From positions 930,001-994,000 of the forward strand of contig NZ_JACORT010000001.1 of the NCBI RefSeq assembly GCF_014297465.1: a stretch of 64,000 nt of DNA. Reading direction: 5' to 3'. The DNA is from Ramlibacter cellulosilyticus. Its GTDB lineage: Bacteria; Pseudomonadota; Gammaproteobacteria; Burkholderiales; Burkholderiaceae_C. This document shows positions 53,902 through 63,182 of this stretch, one piece after another. The position numbers and the translations under genes are program-made. The notes below the pieces were generated by a model that searched no databases, had not been told where the DNA came from, and saw only the letters and a list, made by a program, of their open reading frames with translations. Positions within the stretch are counted from its first letter, which is position 1, and each line of letters begins with the position of its first letter.

Positions 53902-55217
53902 GCGGTTGGGCGATCGCCGCGTGGCTGATGCTGGGGGGCTCCACTGTGCTGCTGTTCATCGGCATGCCGGTGGCGCTGACCTTCATCACCGTCAACATCG
54001 TCGGCGCGTTCCTGTACATGGGCGGCGAGGTGGGGCTCGCGCAGCTCGCGCGCAGCAGCGTAGGGTCGGTCACGGCCTTCTCGCTGACGCCCATCCCGCT
54101 GTTCGTGCTGATGGGCGAGATCCTGTTCCACACGGGGCTGGCGCTGAAGGTCATCGAAGGCATCGAGCGGTTGATCCGCCGTCTGCCGGGGCGGCTCGCC
54201 GTTGTGGCGGTGGTTGCGGGCACGGTGTTCTCGGCGATCTCGGGTTCGACCATCGCGACGACCGCGATGCTGGGTTCGCTGCTGCTGCCCGTGATGCTCT
54301 CCAAGGGCTACCACCCGACGCTCGCGACGGGGCCCATCATGGCCATCGGCGCGGTGGACATGCTGATCCCGCCGTCGGCACTGACGGTGCTGCTCGGTTC
54401 GCTCTCGGGCATCTCCATCTCCAAGCTGCTGATCGGCGGCGTGCTGCCGGGCGTGATCCTCTCGGTCGCCTTCGTGCTGTGGATCGTGCTGCGGGTGCGG
54501 ATCACGCCGTCGCTGGCACCGGCCGCGGAGGAGCAGCCAGAGTACGTCGGGTGGGAGCGCTGGAAGCCTTTCTTCGGCTACGTGCTGCCCACGCTGTCGA
54601 TCTTCGGCGTGGTGGTGGGTGCGCTGGCCGCGGGCTGGGCCACCCCGACCGAGTGCGCGGCGCTGGGCGCCTTCGCCACGCTGGTGCTGGCGCTGCTCTA
54701 TCGCGCGCTCAGCTTCGACGCGCTGCTGAAGGCACTGAAAGGCACGGCGGGCATCAGCGGGATGATCCTGTTCATCATCCTGGGCGCCACGACCTTCGCG
54801 CAGATCCTGTCCTTCTCCGGCGCCAGCAACGGGCTGGTGCAGATGATCACGGGAAGGGGCTGGTCCACGGAGATGATCGTCGTCGGCATGATGCTGGTGC
54901 TGATCTTCCTGGGCATCTTCGTCGACCAGGTCAGCATGATGATGATTACGCTGCCGATCTTCATGCCCATCGTGCAGAACCTGGGCATCGACCCGGTCTG
55001 GTTCGGCGTGATGTTCCTGATCTGCATGCAGCTCGGGCTGCTGCTGCCGCCGCACGGGCTGCTGCTCATGACCATGCGCGGCGTCGCGCCGCCGGCGGTG
55101 ACCATGGGGCACATCTTCCGCGCCGTGGTGCCTTACGTGGTCATGAGCCTGCTGCTGCTGGCGGCGGTGTTCTGGATCCCGCGGATCGCGACGGCGCTGC
55201 CGAAGTGGATGGGGTGA
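53898..55217 (+). CDS. dctM: TRAP transporter large permease
   Basis: This 439-residue membrane protein has about twelve helices and the DctM signatures IGMPVALTFITVNIVGAFLY, SSVGSVTAFSLTPIPLFVLMGEIL, TVFSAISGSTIATTAMLGSLLLPVMLSKGYHP and GPIMAIGAVDMLIPPSALTVLLG. It completes the TRAP set. Its 3' end overlaps the convergent alpha/beta hydrolase gene by 77 bp. Confidence 0.93.
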
Positions 55218-56040
55218 GCCAGAGGGCGCGGAGGGCGCGCCGCAGCTCTTCCCGGTAGACCGGTGAATCGTGCAGGTCGTTGTGGTCCGCGCCGGGCACC
55301 ACGAGCACGCGCGCGGCGGGAAGCACTTCCTGCAGCTTGCGCAGGTGGTGCGCGCCGATCAGGCGATCGTCCTGAGCATGCACCAGCAGCACGGGCCCGG
55401 CGATCCGGGGCAGGTGGCTTTCGGTCTCCAGCGGATAGCGAAGCAGCGCACCCGGCACCCACGGGTAGAACTCCGAAGCCAGTGCGCGGAAGCTGGTGTA
55501 GGGCGAGACGAGCACCGTGAGATCCGGCGCGTGCCCCTGGGCACTGAGCTCCTGCGCGAGGTCCGCGGCCAGCCCGGTGCCGAGCGAGCGCCCGTACAGC
55601 ACGATCTTGCGCCCGCGGTACTCGGGCGCGACCTGGTTCCACACGGCGCGAACGTCGTCGCGCAGTTGCTGCGCGCTCGTGATGCGGCCGGTGCTCTTGC
55701 CGAAGCCGCGGTAGTCGGGCATCACGAGGTCGTAGCCGGCCTCGCGGTAGAAGTCCGCGTTGGAGAACCAGCCTTGCAGGTTGCCGGCGTTGCCGTGCAG
55801 GAAGAAGACCACGCCTTTCGCGCCGGGGCGTTGGAGGTGCAGCACGGAGAGGCGCGCGCCAGGCACATCGACCGTGCGCTCGCGGATGTCCGGCGCGGTG
55901 GCCAGGGGCTGGTCAGCGGGAAGCGGCACGGGGTAGAAGAGCAGGGCTTCCTGCCGCCACCAGAGGAAGGCGAGGACCAGCGCGTAGCAGGCGAGTGCGA
56001 CGGAGGCGAGGAGGAGAAAGGCCAAAGGCGTCCTGGACAC
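55141..56040 (-). CDS. Membrane-anchored alpha/beta hydrolase
   Basis: This 299-residue protein has an N-terminal membrane anchor (MSRTPLAFLLLASVALACYALVLAFLWW) and a typical hydrolase domain: oxyanion GVVFFLHGNAGNLQGW, nucleophile GRSLGTG, Asp in VLLVHAQDDRLIG and His in VVPGADHNDLHDSP. It resembles the YfhR/Bem46 group. Overlap with dctM is convergent, so it is a separate unit. Confidence 0.88.
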   Translation of the reverse strand: MSRTPLAFLLLASVALACYALVLAFLWWRQEALLFYPVPLPADQPLATAPDIRERTVDVPGARLSVLHLQRPGAKGVVFFLHGNAGNLQGWFSNADFYREAGYDLVMPDYRGFGKSTGRITSAQQLRDDVRAVWNQVAPEYRGRKIVLYGRSLGTGLAADLAQELSAQGHAPDLTVLVSPYTSFRALASEFYPWVPGALLRYPLETESHLPRIAGPVLLVHAQDDRLIGAHHLRKLQEVLPAARVLVVPGADHNDLHDSPVYREELRRALRALWLTPSTSAAPSRSAGSRTPPPAAAGS

Positions 56041-56066
56041 GGGTCGAGCCTAATGGATGGGAGCCT

Positions 56067-56978
56067 CTACCGGGCGGCGCGCTTGCCCGCCTTCACCTGC
56101 GCGAACAAGTCATACAGCTGCTGCGCCGCGGGCGACAGCGTCCGGCCCCGGCGCCGGATCAATCCCACCGTGCGCTGGACCACCGGATCCACCAGCGGCA
56201 CGCTTACCAGGATGGGGTGGTCCTTCCCCGGCATCGCCATCGCCGGCACGGCCGCGACGCCGAGGCCCGCTTCCACGAGGCCGAGCGCGGTGGTGACGTG
56301 CTGCGCCTCGTAGATCGCTTGCGGACGCTTCGCGACTCCGGCGAGCGCCTGGTCCAGCACCACGCGGTTGCCTGAAGATCGGCCCACCGAAACGTAGTCG
56401 TACTCGCTCAACTGCGCCCAGCTCACGCGGCGCTGCTTCGCCAGCGGATGGTCGCGCCGGCATGCGGCGACGAAGCGCTCTTCCACCAGCGGCTCGAATT
56501 CGAGCTCGCCCTCCTGCGAGCCGATGAAGTTCAGCCCGAAGTCGGCCTCGCTGCGTGCCACGGCGGCCAGCACCTCGTTCGCACCCGCATCGAGCACCTT
56601 CACGCGCACGCGCGGCGACTGCTGGTGGTACAGCCGGATCACGTGCGAGAGGTAGTAGTAGACGGTGGACGGCACGCAGGCCACCGTCACCTCGCCCATG
56701 CGCGTCGCGCTTCCTCCGCGGATACCCACCAGCGTGGCATCGAGGTCGTCCAGAAGTTCGCGCACCTTGCGTTCGAAATCGCGGCCGACGGCCGTGAGCG
56801 TCACCCGCCGCGTGTTGCGTTCCAGCAGCCGCACGCCGAGCGCCTGTTCCAGCTTGTCGATGCGGCGGCTGAAGGCCGGCTGCGACAGGTGCACCGTCTC
56901 GGCCGCCTTGCGGAAATTGCTCAGCTCCGCGACGGTGCGGAAGGCTACCAGGTCGTTCAGGTCGAAGTTCATCGCCAT
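56067..56978 (-). CDS. LysR-family transcriptional regulator
   Basis: This 303-residue protein has an N-terminal HTH (LNDLVAFRTVAELSNFRKAAETVHLSQPAFSRRIDKLEQALGVRLLERNTRRVTLTAVG) and a LysR effector domain with the MGEVTVACVPSTVYYYLSHVIRLYHQQSPRV start. It is divergent from the PrpF-like gene and the probable regulator of the 57069-62556 cluster. Confidence 0.9.
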   Translation of the reverse strand: MAMNFDLNDLVAFRTVAELSNFRKAAETVHLSQPAFSRRIDKLEQALGVRLLERNTRRVTLTAVGRDFERKVRELLDDLDATLVGIRGGSATRMGEVTVACVPSTVYYYLSHVIRLYHQQSPRVRVKVLDAGANEVLAAVARSEADFGLNFIGSQEGELEFEPLVEERFVAACRRDHPLAKQRRVSWAQLSEYDYVSVGRSSGNRVVLDQALAGVAKRPQAIYEAQHVTTALGLVEAGLGVAAVPAMAMPGKDHPILVSVPLVDPVVQRTVGLIRRRGRTLSPAAQQLYDLFAQVKAGKRAAR

Positions 56979-57068
56979 GGCGAGCCCCTTTCATTGATGT
57001 GCGTCGGGCATCAGTTGATCTTAAAGATGCAATTCACTTTGGCAATGGCGGCGCCGATCATTCCGTCC

Positions 57069-59126
57069 ATGCAACGAACGATCCCCTGTGTCCTGATGCG
57101 CGCCGGCACCTCGCGCGGCCCGTTCTTCCTGCGCGACTGGCTGCCGGCGGACGAAACCGCCCGGGACGAGGCGCTCATCGGTGCGATCGGCGCGTCGGAC
57201 CTGCTGCAGGTGGACGGCGTCGGCGGCGGCAGCACGCTGACGAGCAAGGTGGCGATCGTGTCCCGCTCCGCCCAGGAAGGTTGCGACGTCGACTACCTGT
57301 TCGCGCAAGTGGGCGTCGGCCAGAAGTCGGTCGACACGCGGCCGAACTGCGGAAACATGCTGTCCGGCGTCGCTCCCTTCGCGATCGAGCAGGGGCTCGT
57401 GCCGGCCCGCGACGGCGAGACGACCGTGCGCGTGTTCAACGTCAACACCCGCTCGCGCATCGACGTCACCGTGCAGACGCCGGGCCGGCGCGTGCGCTAC
57501 GAGGGCGACACCGGCATCGACGGCGTCGCCGGCACGGCCGCTCCCATCCGGCTGAACTTCCTCGACGCCTGGGGCGCGGTGACGGGCTCGCTCTTTCCCA
57601 CGGGGCACCGCATCGACGTCATCCAGGGCGTCGAGGTGAGCTGCATCGATGCGGCCATGCCGCTCGTGATCCTGCGCGCCCGCGATCTGGGGCTGACCGG
57701 GCGCGAATCGCCCGCTGATCTCGACGCACACACCGCGCTGCTCGCGCGCATCGAGGCGATCCGCTGCGCCGCCGGCGAGGCCATGGGCCTGGGCGACGTC
57801 TCGGGCAGCGTCGTCCCGAAGCCCGTGATCGCGAGCGAGGGGGACGATGCCGACAGCGTCACCTCCCGCTACTTCACGCCACGCCGCTGCCATGCATCGC
57901 ACGCCGTCACCGGGGCCATCGGGGTCGCGACCGCCTTCGCGCTGCCCGGCACGGTGATCAGCGGCCACACCCGTCGCACGGGCGTCCGGTCGATCGCGGT
58001 GCTGCATCCGCAGGGGCGCATCGAGGTCGAAGTGGCCGTCGAAGGCACCGGCGACGGCGCGCGCGTGCAGCGCGCCGCGCTCGTGCGCACCGCCCGAAAG
58101 ATCCTGCAGGGCGACCTGCACCTCCCCCCGTACGTGTTCTCGAAAGTTCCCGAAGGAGACAAATCCATGAAGCGCCTGATCGCTCCCGCCGTCGCGGCCG
58201 TCCTCGCCACCGCCGCTCCGCTGGCCATCGCCTACCCCGACAAGCCGATCACCATCGTGGTGCCCACGGCGCCCGGCGGCGGCAACGACGCCATGGCGCG
58301 CATCATCGGGCAGAAGCTCGGGCCGCTGCTGGGCCAGACGGTGATCGTCGACAACCGCGCCGGCGCCAACGGCGCGATCGCCAGCGAGTTCGCCGCCCGT
58401 GCCGCGCCCGACGGCCACACGCTCATGTTCGGCTACATCGCCACGCATGCGATGAACCCCGCGCTGCAGAAGCTGCGCTACGACCCGGTGGCCGACTTCG
58501 CGCCGGTGGGCCTGGTGGGCTGGTCGCCCACGCTGATGGTGGCCAACACCGGCGTGCAGGTGAAAGACGTGAAGGACCTCGTCGCGCAACTGAAGGCCAA
58601 GCCGGACAAGTACACCTACGCCTCCGCCGGCAACGGCACGGCACCCCACTTCGCCGCGGAGCTGTTCAAGCTGAATACGGGCGTCGTGATGCTGGGCGCC
58701 CCGTACAAGGGCTCGGCGCCGGCGATCACGGACACGATCGGCGGGCAGACGCAGTTCATGTTCCCCAGCCTCTACACGGCCCTGCCGCACGTGAAGGCCG
58801 GCAAGCTCCGCGCCCTGGCTGTGGCGGGCCCGCAGCGCTCGCCGCTGCTGCCCGACGTGCCGACGCTGAAGGAGATGGGCATCGACGGCGTGGATGTCCG
58901 CCAGTGGTACGGGTTCTTCCTGCCGGCCAAGACCCCGAAGCCCATCGTGGACCAGGTGAACAAGGCCTTGAACCAGGTGCTCGCGGACAAGGAGGTCGTG
59001 AAGCGCCTGGCCGACCACGGCGCGGAGGTGGAGACGAGCACGCCGGAGCAGTTCGGCGCGCTGGTGAAGAGCGAGCTCGCCAAGTGGAAGAGCGTGGTGC
59101 AGCGGGCGAAGCTCACCGCGGACTGA
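57069..59126 (+). CDS. PrpF-type isomerase frame running in frame into a Bug protein (possible fusion)
   Basis: From ATG 57069 a PrpF-like protein (MQRTIPCVLMRAGTSRGPFFLRDWLPADETARDEALIGAIGASDLLQVDGVGGGSTLTSKVAIVSRSAQEG..., DTRPNCGNMLSGVAPFAIEQGL) extends about 360 residues. PrpF/GalD enzymes shift double bonds in tricarboxylates or oxalomesaconate. No stop codon separates it from the Bug gene: after ...LHLPPYVFSKVPEGDKS the frame continues into MKRLIAPAVAAV. Either a stop was lost, giving an isomerase-receptor fusion of 685 residues, or the sequence has an error. Start chosen at the PrpF-conserved MQRTIPC. Confidence 0.72.
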   Translation: MQRTIPCVLMRAGTSRGPFFLRDWLPADETARDEALIGAIGASDLLQVDGVGGGSTLTSKVAIVSRSAQEGCDVDYLFAQVGVGQKSVDTRPNCGNMLSGVAPFAIEQGLVPARDGETTVRVFNVNTRSRIDVTVQTPGRRVRYEGDTGIDGVAGTAAPIRLNFLDAWGAVTGSLFPTGHRIDVIQGVEVSCIDAAMPLVILRARDLGLTGRESPADLDAHTALLARIEAIRCAAGEAMGLGDVSGSVVPKPVIASEGDDADSVTSRYFTPRRCHASHAVTGAIGVATAFALPGTVISGHTRRTGVRSIAVLHPQGRIEVEVAVEGTGDGARVQRAALVRTARKILQGDLHLPPYVFSKVPEGDKSMKRLIAPAVAAVLATAAPLAIAYPDKPITIVVPTAPGGGNDAMARIIGQKLGPLLGQTVIVDNRAGANGAIASEFAARAAPDGHTLMFGYIATHAMNPALQKLRYDPVADFAPVGLVGWSPTLMVANTGVQVKDVKDLVAQLKAKPDKYTYASAGNGTAPHFAAELFKLNTGVVMLGAPYKGSAPAITDTIGGQTQFMFPSLYTALPHVKAGKLRALAVAGPQRSPLLPDVPTLKEMGIDGVDVRQWYGFFLPAKTPKPIVDQVNKALNQVLADKEVVKRLADHGAEVETSTPEQFGALVKSELAKWKSVVQRAKLTAD
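58167..59126 (+). CDS. Tripartite tricarboxylate transporter receptor (Bug family)
   Basis: The Bug part itself has a full signal peptide (MKRLIAPAVAAVLATAAPLAIA) and a strong GAAGGAG ribosome site 10 nt before its own ATG at 58167, so it is very likely translated separately as a 319-residue periplasmic protein even though it lies in frame with the PrpF-like gene. Family segments include YPDKPITIVVPTAPGGGNDAMARIIGQKLG, VIVDNRAGANGAIASEFAARAAPDGHTLMFGYIA and GAPYKGSAPAITDTIGGQTQFMF. Confidence 0.9.
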   Translation: MKRLIAPAVAAVLATAAPLAIAYPDKPITIVVPTAPGGGNDAMARIIGQKLGPLLGQTVIVDNRAGANGAIASEFAARAAPDGHTLMFGYIATHAMNPALQKLRYDPVADFAPVGLVGWSPTLMVANTGVQVKDVKDLVAQLKAKPDKYTYASAGNGTAPHFAAELFKLNTGVVMLGAPYKGSAPAITDTIGGQTQFMFPSLYTALPHVKAGKLRALAVAGPQRSPLLPDVPTLKEMGIDGVDVRQWYGFFLPAKTPKPIVDQVNKALNQVLADKEVVKRLADHGAEVETSTPEQFGALVKSELAKWKSVVQRAKLTAD

Positions 59127-59135
59127 GGAACGGAG

Positions 59136-60002
59136 ATGGAAACGTCCCTGGACGAACTGCGGGCCTGGATCGGCCGCACGGAGACGGTCGGCGACACCAT
59201 CGGTGCCACGCCCGTCAAGGCACTCGATGCCACCCTGGACCATCCCCCGCGGCCGGTGGAGCAGGGGACGCCCCTCCCGCCGCTGTGGCACTGGCTGTAT
59301 TTCCTGCCGCTGCACCGGCAAAGCGAGATCGGCCCCGACGGCCACGCGAAGCGCGGAGGCTTCCTGCCGCCGGTGCCGCTGCCGCGGCGCATGTGGGCCG
59401 GCAGCCAGTTCGAGTTCCGCTCGCCCGTGCGCGTGGGCGATGTCGTGGAGCGCACGTCGACGATCGCCGACGTCTCGCTGAAGGAAGGCCGCACCGGCAG
59501 GCTCGTCTTCGTGAAGGTGCGGCACGACGTCCGATGCAACGGCGCCGCCGACCCCGCGATCGTGGAGTTCCACGACATCGTATACCGCGAGGCCAGGCGG
59601 CCGGACGAGGTCGAGCCCGCCCCGCAGCGCGCCGAGACGGGTGCCAGCTGGCGACGGCAGGTCGTCCCGGACGACGTGCTGCTGTTCCGCTACTCGGCGC
59701 TCACCTTCAACGGCCACCGCATCCACTACGACCGCAAGTACGTGACCGAGGTGGAGGGCTACCCGGGGCTGATCGTGCATGGCCCGCTCATCGCCACGCT
59801 GCTGCTCGACCTGCTGCGCCGGCAGGACCCGCAGGCCGACGTCGCCAGCTTCCGCTTCAAGGCGGTGCGCCCGACGTTCGACCTGCATCCTTTCCACGTG
59901 AACGGGGAGCGCGCTGCCGACGGCAAGAGCGTGCGCCTCTGGGCCTCGGACCACGAGGGCTGGCTCACGATGGATGCGGCGGCCACGCTGCGGGGGGCCT
60001 GA
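59136..60002 (+). CDS. MaoC-like hydratase/dehydratase (mesaconyl-CoA hydratase type)
   Basis: This 288-residue protein has a double hot-dog fold: an N-terminal half with PLPPLWHWLYFLPLHRQSEIGPDGHAKRGGFLPPVPLPRRMWAGSQFEFRSPVRVGD, and a C-terminal MaoC-like half with YSALTFNGHRIHYDRKYVTEVEGYPGLIVHGPLIATLLLDLL (hydratase Asp/His region around NGHRIHYDRKY). It resembles mesaconyl-C4-CoA hydratase. Its position beside a CoA-transferase and PrpF-like isomerase suggests hydration of an unsaturated dicarboxyl-CoA. It starts 9 bp after the Bug gene. Confidence 0.85.
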   Translation: METSLDELRAWIGRTETVGDTIGATPVKALDATLDHPPRPVEQGTPLPPLWHWLYFLPLHRQSEIGPDGHAKRGGFLPPVPLPRRMWAGSQFEFRSPVRVGDVVERTSTIADVSLKEGRTGRLVFVKVRHDVRCNGAADPAIVEFHDIVYREARRPDEVEPAPQRAETGASWRRQVVPDDVLLFRYSALTFNGHRIHYDRKYVTEVEGYPGLIVHGPLIATLLLDLLRRQDPQADVASFRFKAVRPTFDLHPFHVNGERAADGKSVRLWASDHEGWLTMDAAATLRGA

Positions 60003-60003
60003 C

Positions 60004-61196
60004 ATGCAGCCATTGAAGGGCCTCACCGTCGTCACCATCGAACACGCGATCGCGGCGCCATTCGCCACGCGCCAGCTGGCCGATCTCGGCGCACGCGTGA
60101 TCAAGATCGAGCGACCGGGCTCGGGCGATTTCGCCCGCGGCTACGACCAGCGGGTGCGGGGCCTGGCTTCCCACTTCGTGTGGACCAACCGCTCGAAAGA
60201 GAGCCTGACGCTGGACGTCAAGCATCCCGAGGCCGCCAAGGTGCTGGAGCGGCTCGTCATCGAGAAGGCCGATGTCGTCGTGCAGAACCTCGCGCCCGGA
60301 GCAGCCGCGCGGCTGGGGCTGGCGTACGAGAGCAGCTCTCCAGGCGCAAGCCGGGCCTCATCGTGTGCGACATCTCGGGGTACGGCGACGACCCGCACAA
60401 CCCCGGCCCCTACCGGGACAAGAAAGCGTACGACCTGCTGATCCAGAGCGAGGCGGGCTTCGTGTCGGTCACAGGCACGCCCGAAGAGCCGTGCAAGGCG
60501 GGCCCGTCCATCGCGGACATTGCCGCGGGCATGTACGCGTACACCAATATCCTCGCGGCCTTGCTGCAGCGGGCGCAGACCGGCAAGGGCCAGCGCATCG
60601 ACATCTCCATGCTGGAGTCGCTCGCGGAGTGGACCAGCTACCCGCTGTACTACGCCTTCGACGGTGCCGAGCCGCCGCCGCGCACCGGTGCCAGCCACGC
60701 CACGATCTACCCTTACGGCCCGTTTCCCGCCGGCGACGGCGGCGTGGTGATGCTGGGGCTGCAGAACGAGCGCGAGTGGGTGGCGTTCTGCGAGAAGGTG
60801 CTGCGGCAACCCGCCCTCGCCACCGATCCGCGCTTCACGGCCAACTACAAGCGGGTGGCGGAGCGCGAGGCGTTGCGCGCCATCATCGTCGAGGCGTTTT
60901 CATCGCTCACCAGCCCGCAGGTCCTGGAGCGGCTGGAAGCCGCTCAGATCGCCAACGCGCAGGTCAACACGATGCGCGAGGTGTGGTCGCATCCGCAGCT
61001 GCAGGCTCGTGGACGCTGGACGGAGGTCGGCTCGCCGCAAGGTCCCCTGCCGGCCATGCTGCCGCCCGGCAGCTGGGACGTGGGCCCGCGCATGGATCCG
61101 GTGCCCGGACTCGGGGAACACACGGACGCGATCCTCGCGGAGCTGGGATACAACGCCAGGCAGATCGAGGCGCTGCGCACCGCGCAGGCCGTTTGA
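60004..61196 (+). pseudogene. CaiB/BaiF CoA-transferase, frame broken by an apparent 2-bp insertion
   Basis: The N-terminal part (MQPLKGLTVVTIEHAIAAPFATRQLADLGARVIKIERPGSGDFARGYDQRVRG) reads in one frame to GLAYE near 60330. The rest (SRRKPGLIVCDISGYGDDPHNPGPYRDKKAYDLLIQSEAGFVSVTG... to 61196) reads in another. Removing one AG from GAGAGCAG at 60328-60335 restores GLAYEQLSRRKPG, which matches the family spacing, so a dinucleotide duplication or sequencing error is likely. If real, the gene is a recent pseudogene; otherwise it is an intact CoA-transferase for the substrate of the neighbouring hydratase. Confidence 0.85.
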
Positions 61197-61209
61197 AGGA
61201 ACAAGCACC

Positions 61210-62556
61210 ATGGCCTCCACCATCATCGACTCGCGCATCTTCGGCGACATGTTCAGCGACGCGCGCATGCGCGACGTGTGGTCCGACGAAAACCGCACCG
61301 CCAAGTACCTCGACATCGAGCGGGCCCTCGCGAAAGTGCAGGGCGCGCTCGGCATCATCCCGAAGGAGGCGGCCGCGGAGATCGTGAAGAACTGCGAGCT
61401 GTCGCGGATCGACTGGGCGAAGCTCAAGGCCAAGACCGAGCAGATCGGCTATCCCATCATCGCCGTCGTCAACCAGATCAACGCCAACTGCCGCGACGGA
61501 CTGGGCGAGTTCTGCCACTGGGGCGCGACCACCCAGGACATCACCGACACGGCCACCGTCCTGCAGATCCGCGAGAGCCTCGCGCTCGTGGAGCAGGACC
61601 TCGACGAGATTGGCGACGCGCTCGCCGCGCTGGCGCGCAAGTACCGCGACACGCCCGTCATCGGACGCTCCAACCTGCAGCAGGCCACGCCCATCACCTT
61701 CGGCTACAAGATGGCGTCGATCCTGGCGGGGATCGATCGGCACCGCGAGCGGCTGCAGCAGTTGAGGCCGCGCGTCCTGATGGGTGAGTTCGGTGGCGCG
61801 TCGGGAACGCTGTCGTCGCTCGAGAAGGGCGCGATGGAGACGCAGGCCGCGCTGATGCAGGAGCTGGGCCTCGCCCAGCCGCTGATCTCGTGGCACACGG
61901 TGCGCGACACGATCGCCGAAGTGGGCGCCTTCCTGGGGCTGGTGGGCGGCTCCCTCGGCAAGATCGCGATGGACGTCAAGCTGATGATGCAGACCGAAGT
62001 CGCGGAGGTGTTCGAGCCGTTCGCGCCGGGCCGCGGTTCGTCGTCCACCATGCCGCAGAAGCGCAATCCGATCTCCTGCCTCTACATCCATGCGAACGTT
62101 TCCGTCGCGCGCCAGCATGCCGCCGCGCTGATGGACGCCATGGTGGCCGACCACGAGCGTTCCACCGGGCCGTGGGAGATCGAATGGGTGGTGCTGCCGG
62201 AGATCTTCTGCCTGATGTCCGGAGCGCTGAAGCAGGCGAAGTTCGTCCTGAAGGGGCTCGAAGTGGACGCGGCGCGCATGCGCAGGAACATCGACATCAC
62301 GAACGGCCTCGTGATGTCGGAGGCCGTGATGATGGGCCTGGGCCCCTATATCGGCCGCGAGTACGCCCACGACCTCGTGTACGACCTGTGCCGCCAGGCC
62401 ATCGCGGAGGACCGGCCCCTGATCGACATCCTGGCGGCGCACCCGGAAATCGCGAAGCACGTCTCGCGGGCCCAGCTGGAGGTGTTCTGCGATCCGGGCA
62501 GGAACCTCGGCCAGGCCGGCGTGATGGTCGACCGCGTGCTGGCTGCGCGCGGCTGA
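61210..62556 (+). CDS. Fumarase/aspartase superfamily lyase (PcaB/adenylosuccinate lyase-like)
   Basis: This 448-residue protein is in the aspartase/fumarase superfamily: HWGATTQDITDTATVLQIRESLALVEQDL, PVIGRSNLQQATPITFGYKMA, and the signature loop GRGSSSTMPQKRNPISCLYIHANV. The family includes adenylosuccinate lyase and 3-carboxy-cis,cis-muconate cycloisomerase. Here it may open or eliminate from a tricarboxylate-type intermediate in the cluster. The ATG lies 13 bp after the CoA-transferase stop. Confidence 0.87.
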   Translation: MASTIIDSRIFGDMFSDARMRDVWSDENRTAKYLDIERALAKVQGALGIIPKEAAAEIVKNCELSRIDWAKLKAKTEQIGYPIIAVVNQINANCRDGLGEFCHWGATTQDITDTATVLQIRESLALVEQDLDEIGDALAALARKYRDTPVIGRSNLQQATPITFGYKMASILAGIDRHRERLQQLRPRVLMGEFGGASGTLSSLEKGAMETQAALMQELGLAQPLISWHTVRDTIAEVGAFLGLVGGSLGKIAMDVKLMMQTEVAEVFEPFAPGRGSSSTMPQKRNPISCLYIHANVSVARQHAAALMDAMVADHERSTGPWEIEWVVLPEIFCLMSGALKQAKFVLKGLEVDAARMRRNIDITNGLVMSEAVMMGLGPYIGREYAHDLVYDLCRQAIAEDRPLIDILAAHPEIAKHVSRAQLEVFCDPGRNLGQAGVMVDRVLAARG

Positions 62557-62569
62557 CGCCGCGTCAGCT

Positions 62570-62989
62570 TCAGCGGTACCGTGCGTCGTTCGGCGCGCGG
62601 TCGTACTGGTTCGTGACGCCGTCGCCGTCCCGGTCGTAAGACGGCGCCATGGCGTAATTGCCCGAGCCGTACGGGATCAGCTGCCCGTTCTGCGCGATGT
62701 ACGCCGGCTGGCGGTTCGCGTCGAGGTAGACGGTCCGGCCCCATTGGTCGCGATAGCTGCCGTATTGATCCAGGGGGAGATGCCGGCCGGCGGCATCCAC
62801 CTGGTAGTGGCGGCCGTAGGCGTCCGTGTAGACGTTGACGATCGGCGCGGCGCCCGCCGGACTGGCGTCGTACGGAACGCCGAAGATGCGCGCGATGGTG
62901 CTGCCCACGCTGTCGATCACGTCAGCCTGTGCGGCCCCGCCGACCGCGAATGCAGCCACTGCGACTGCGGACAAGATGGATTTTTTCAT
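62570..62989 (-). CDS. Exported small protein with calcium-motif tail
   Basis: This 139-residue protein has a signal peptide (MKKSILSAVAVAAFAVGGAAQA), a Tyr-rich body (VNVYTDAYGRHYQVDAAGRHLPLDQYGSYRDQWGRTVYLDANRQP) and a C-terminal calcium-loop-like DRDGDGVTNQYDRAPNDARYR, as in thrombospondin type-3 or EF-hand-like repeats. It is probably periplasmic or surface-exposed. It converges on the lyase gene with 13 bp between stops. Confidence 0.75.
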   Translation of the reverse strand: MKKSILSAVAVAAFAVGGAAQADVIDSVGSTIARIFGVPYDASPAGAAPIVNVYTDAYGRHYQVDAAGRHLPLDQYGSYRDQWGRTVYLDANRQPAYIAQNGQLIPYGSGNYAMAPSYDRDGDGVTNQYDRAPNDARYR

Positions 62990-63135
62990 GTGCTACTCCT
63001 GTGCGGACTTGCCGCATGGAGTCATTGCACCGGGAAGCGGGAGAAGGGAACAGCGGTGCTCCGGCCGAGCAGCTGTGCGCCGAATCGCGCGCGACTGTAG
63101 GCGCAGGCGCCTCATCCGGTGCCGCCATGAGGACG

Positions 63136-63163
63136 AAAAAAAAGACCGGCGCACCGGTCTTTT
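63136..63163 (-). terminator. Rho-independent terminator of RRM gene
   Basis: On the minus strand GACCGG (63159-63154), a 4-nt loop and CCGGTC (63149-63144), extended by flanking A/T pairs, are followed by a run of eight T. It begins about 20 bp after the stop of the RRM gene at 63183. Confidence 0.85.
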
Positions 63164-63182
63164 CTCTGCAAGGGGCCAGGCG

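Noticed and set aside
57021-60104. 1027-codon minus-strand frame over the prpF/Bug/hydratase genes
   Set aside because: GC-driven shadow; the plus-strand proteins have clear families.
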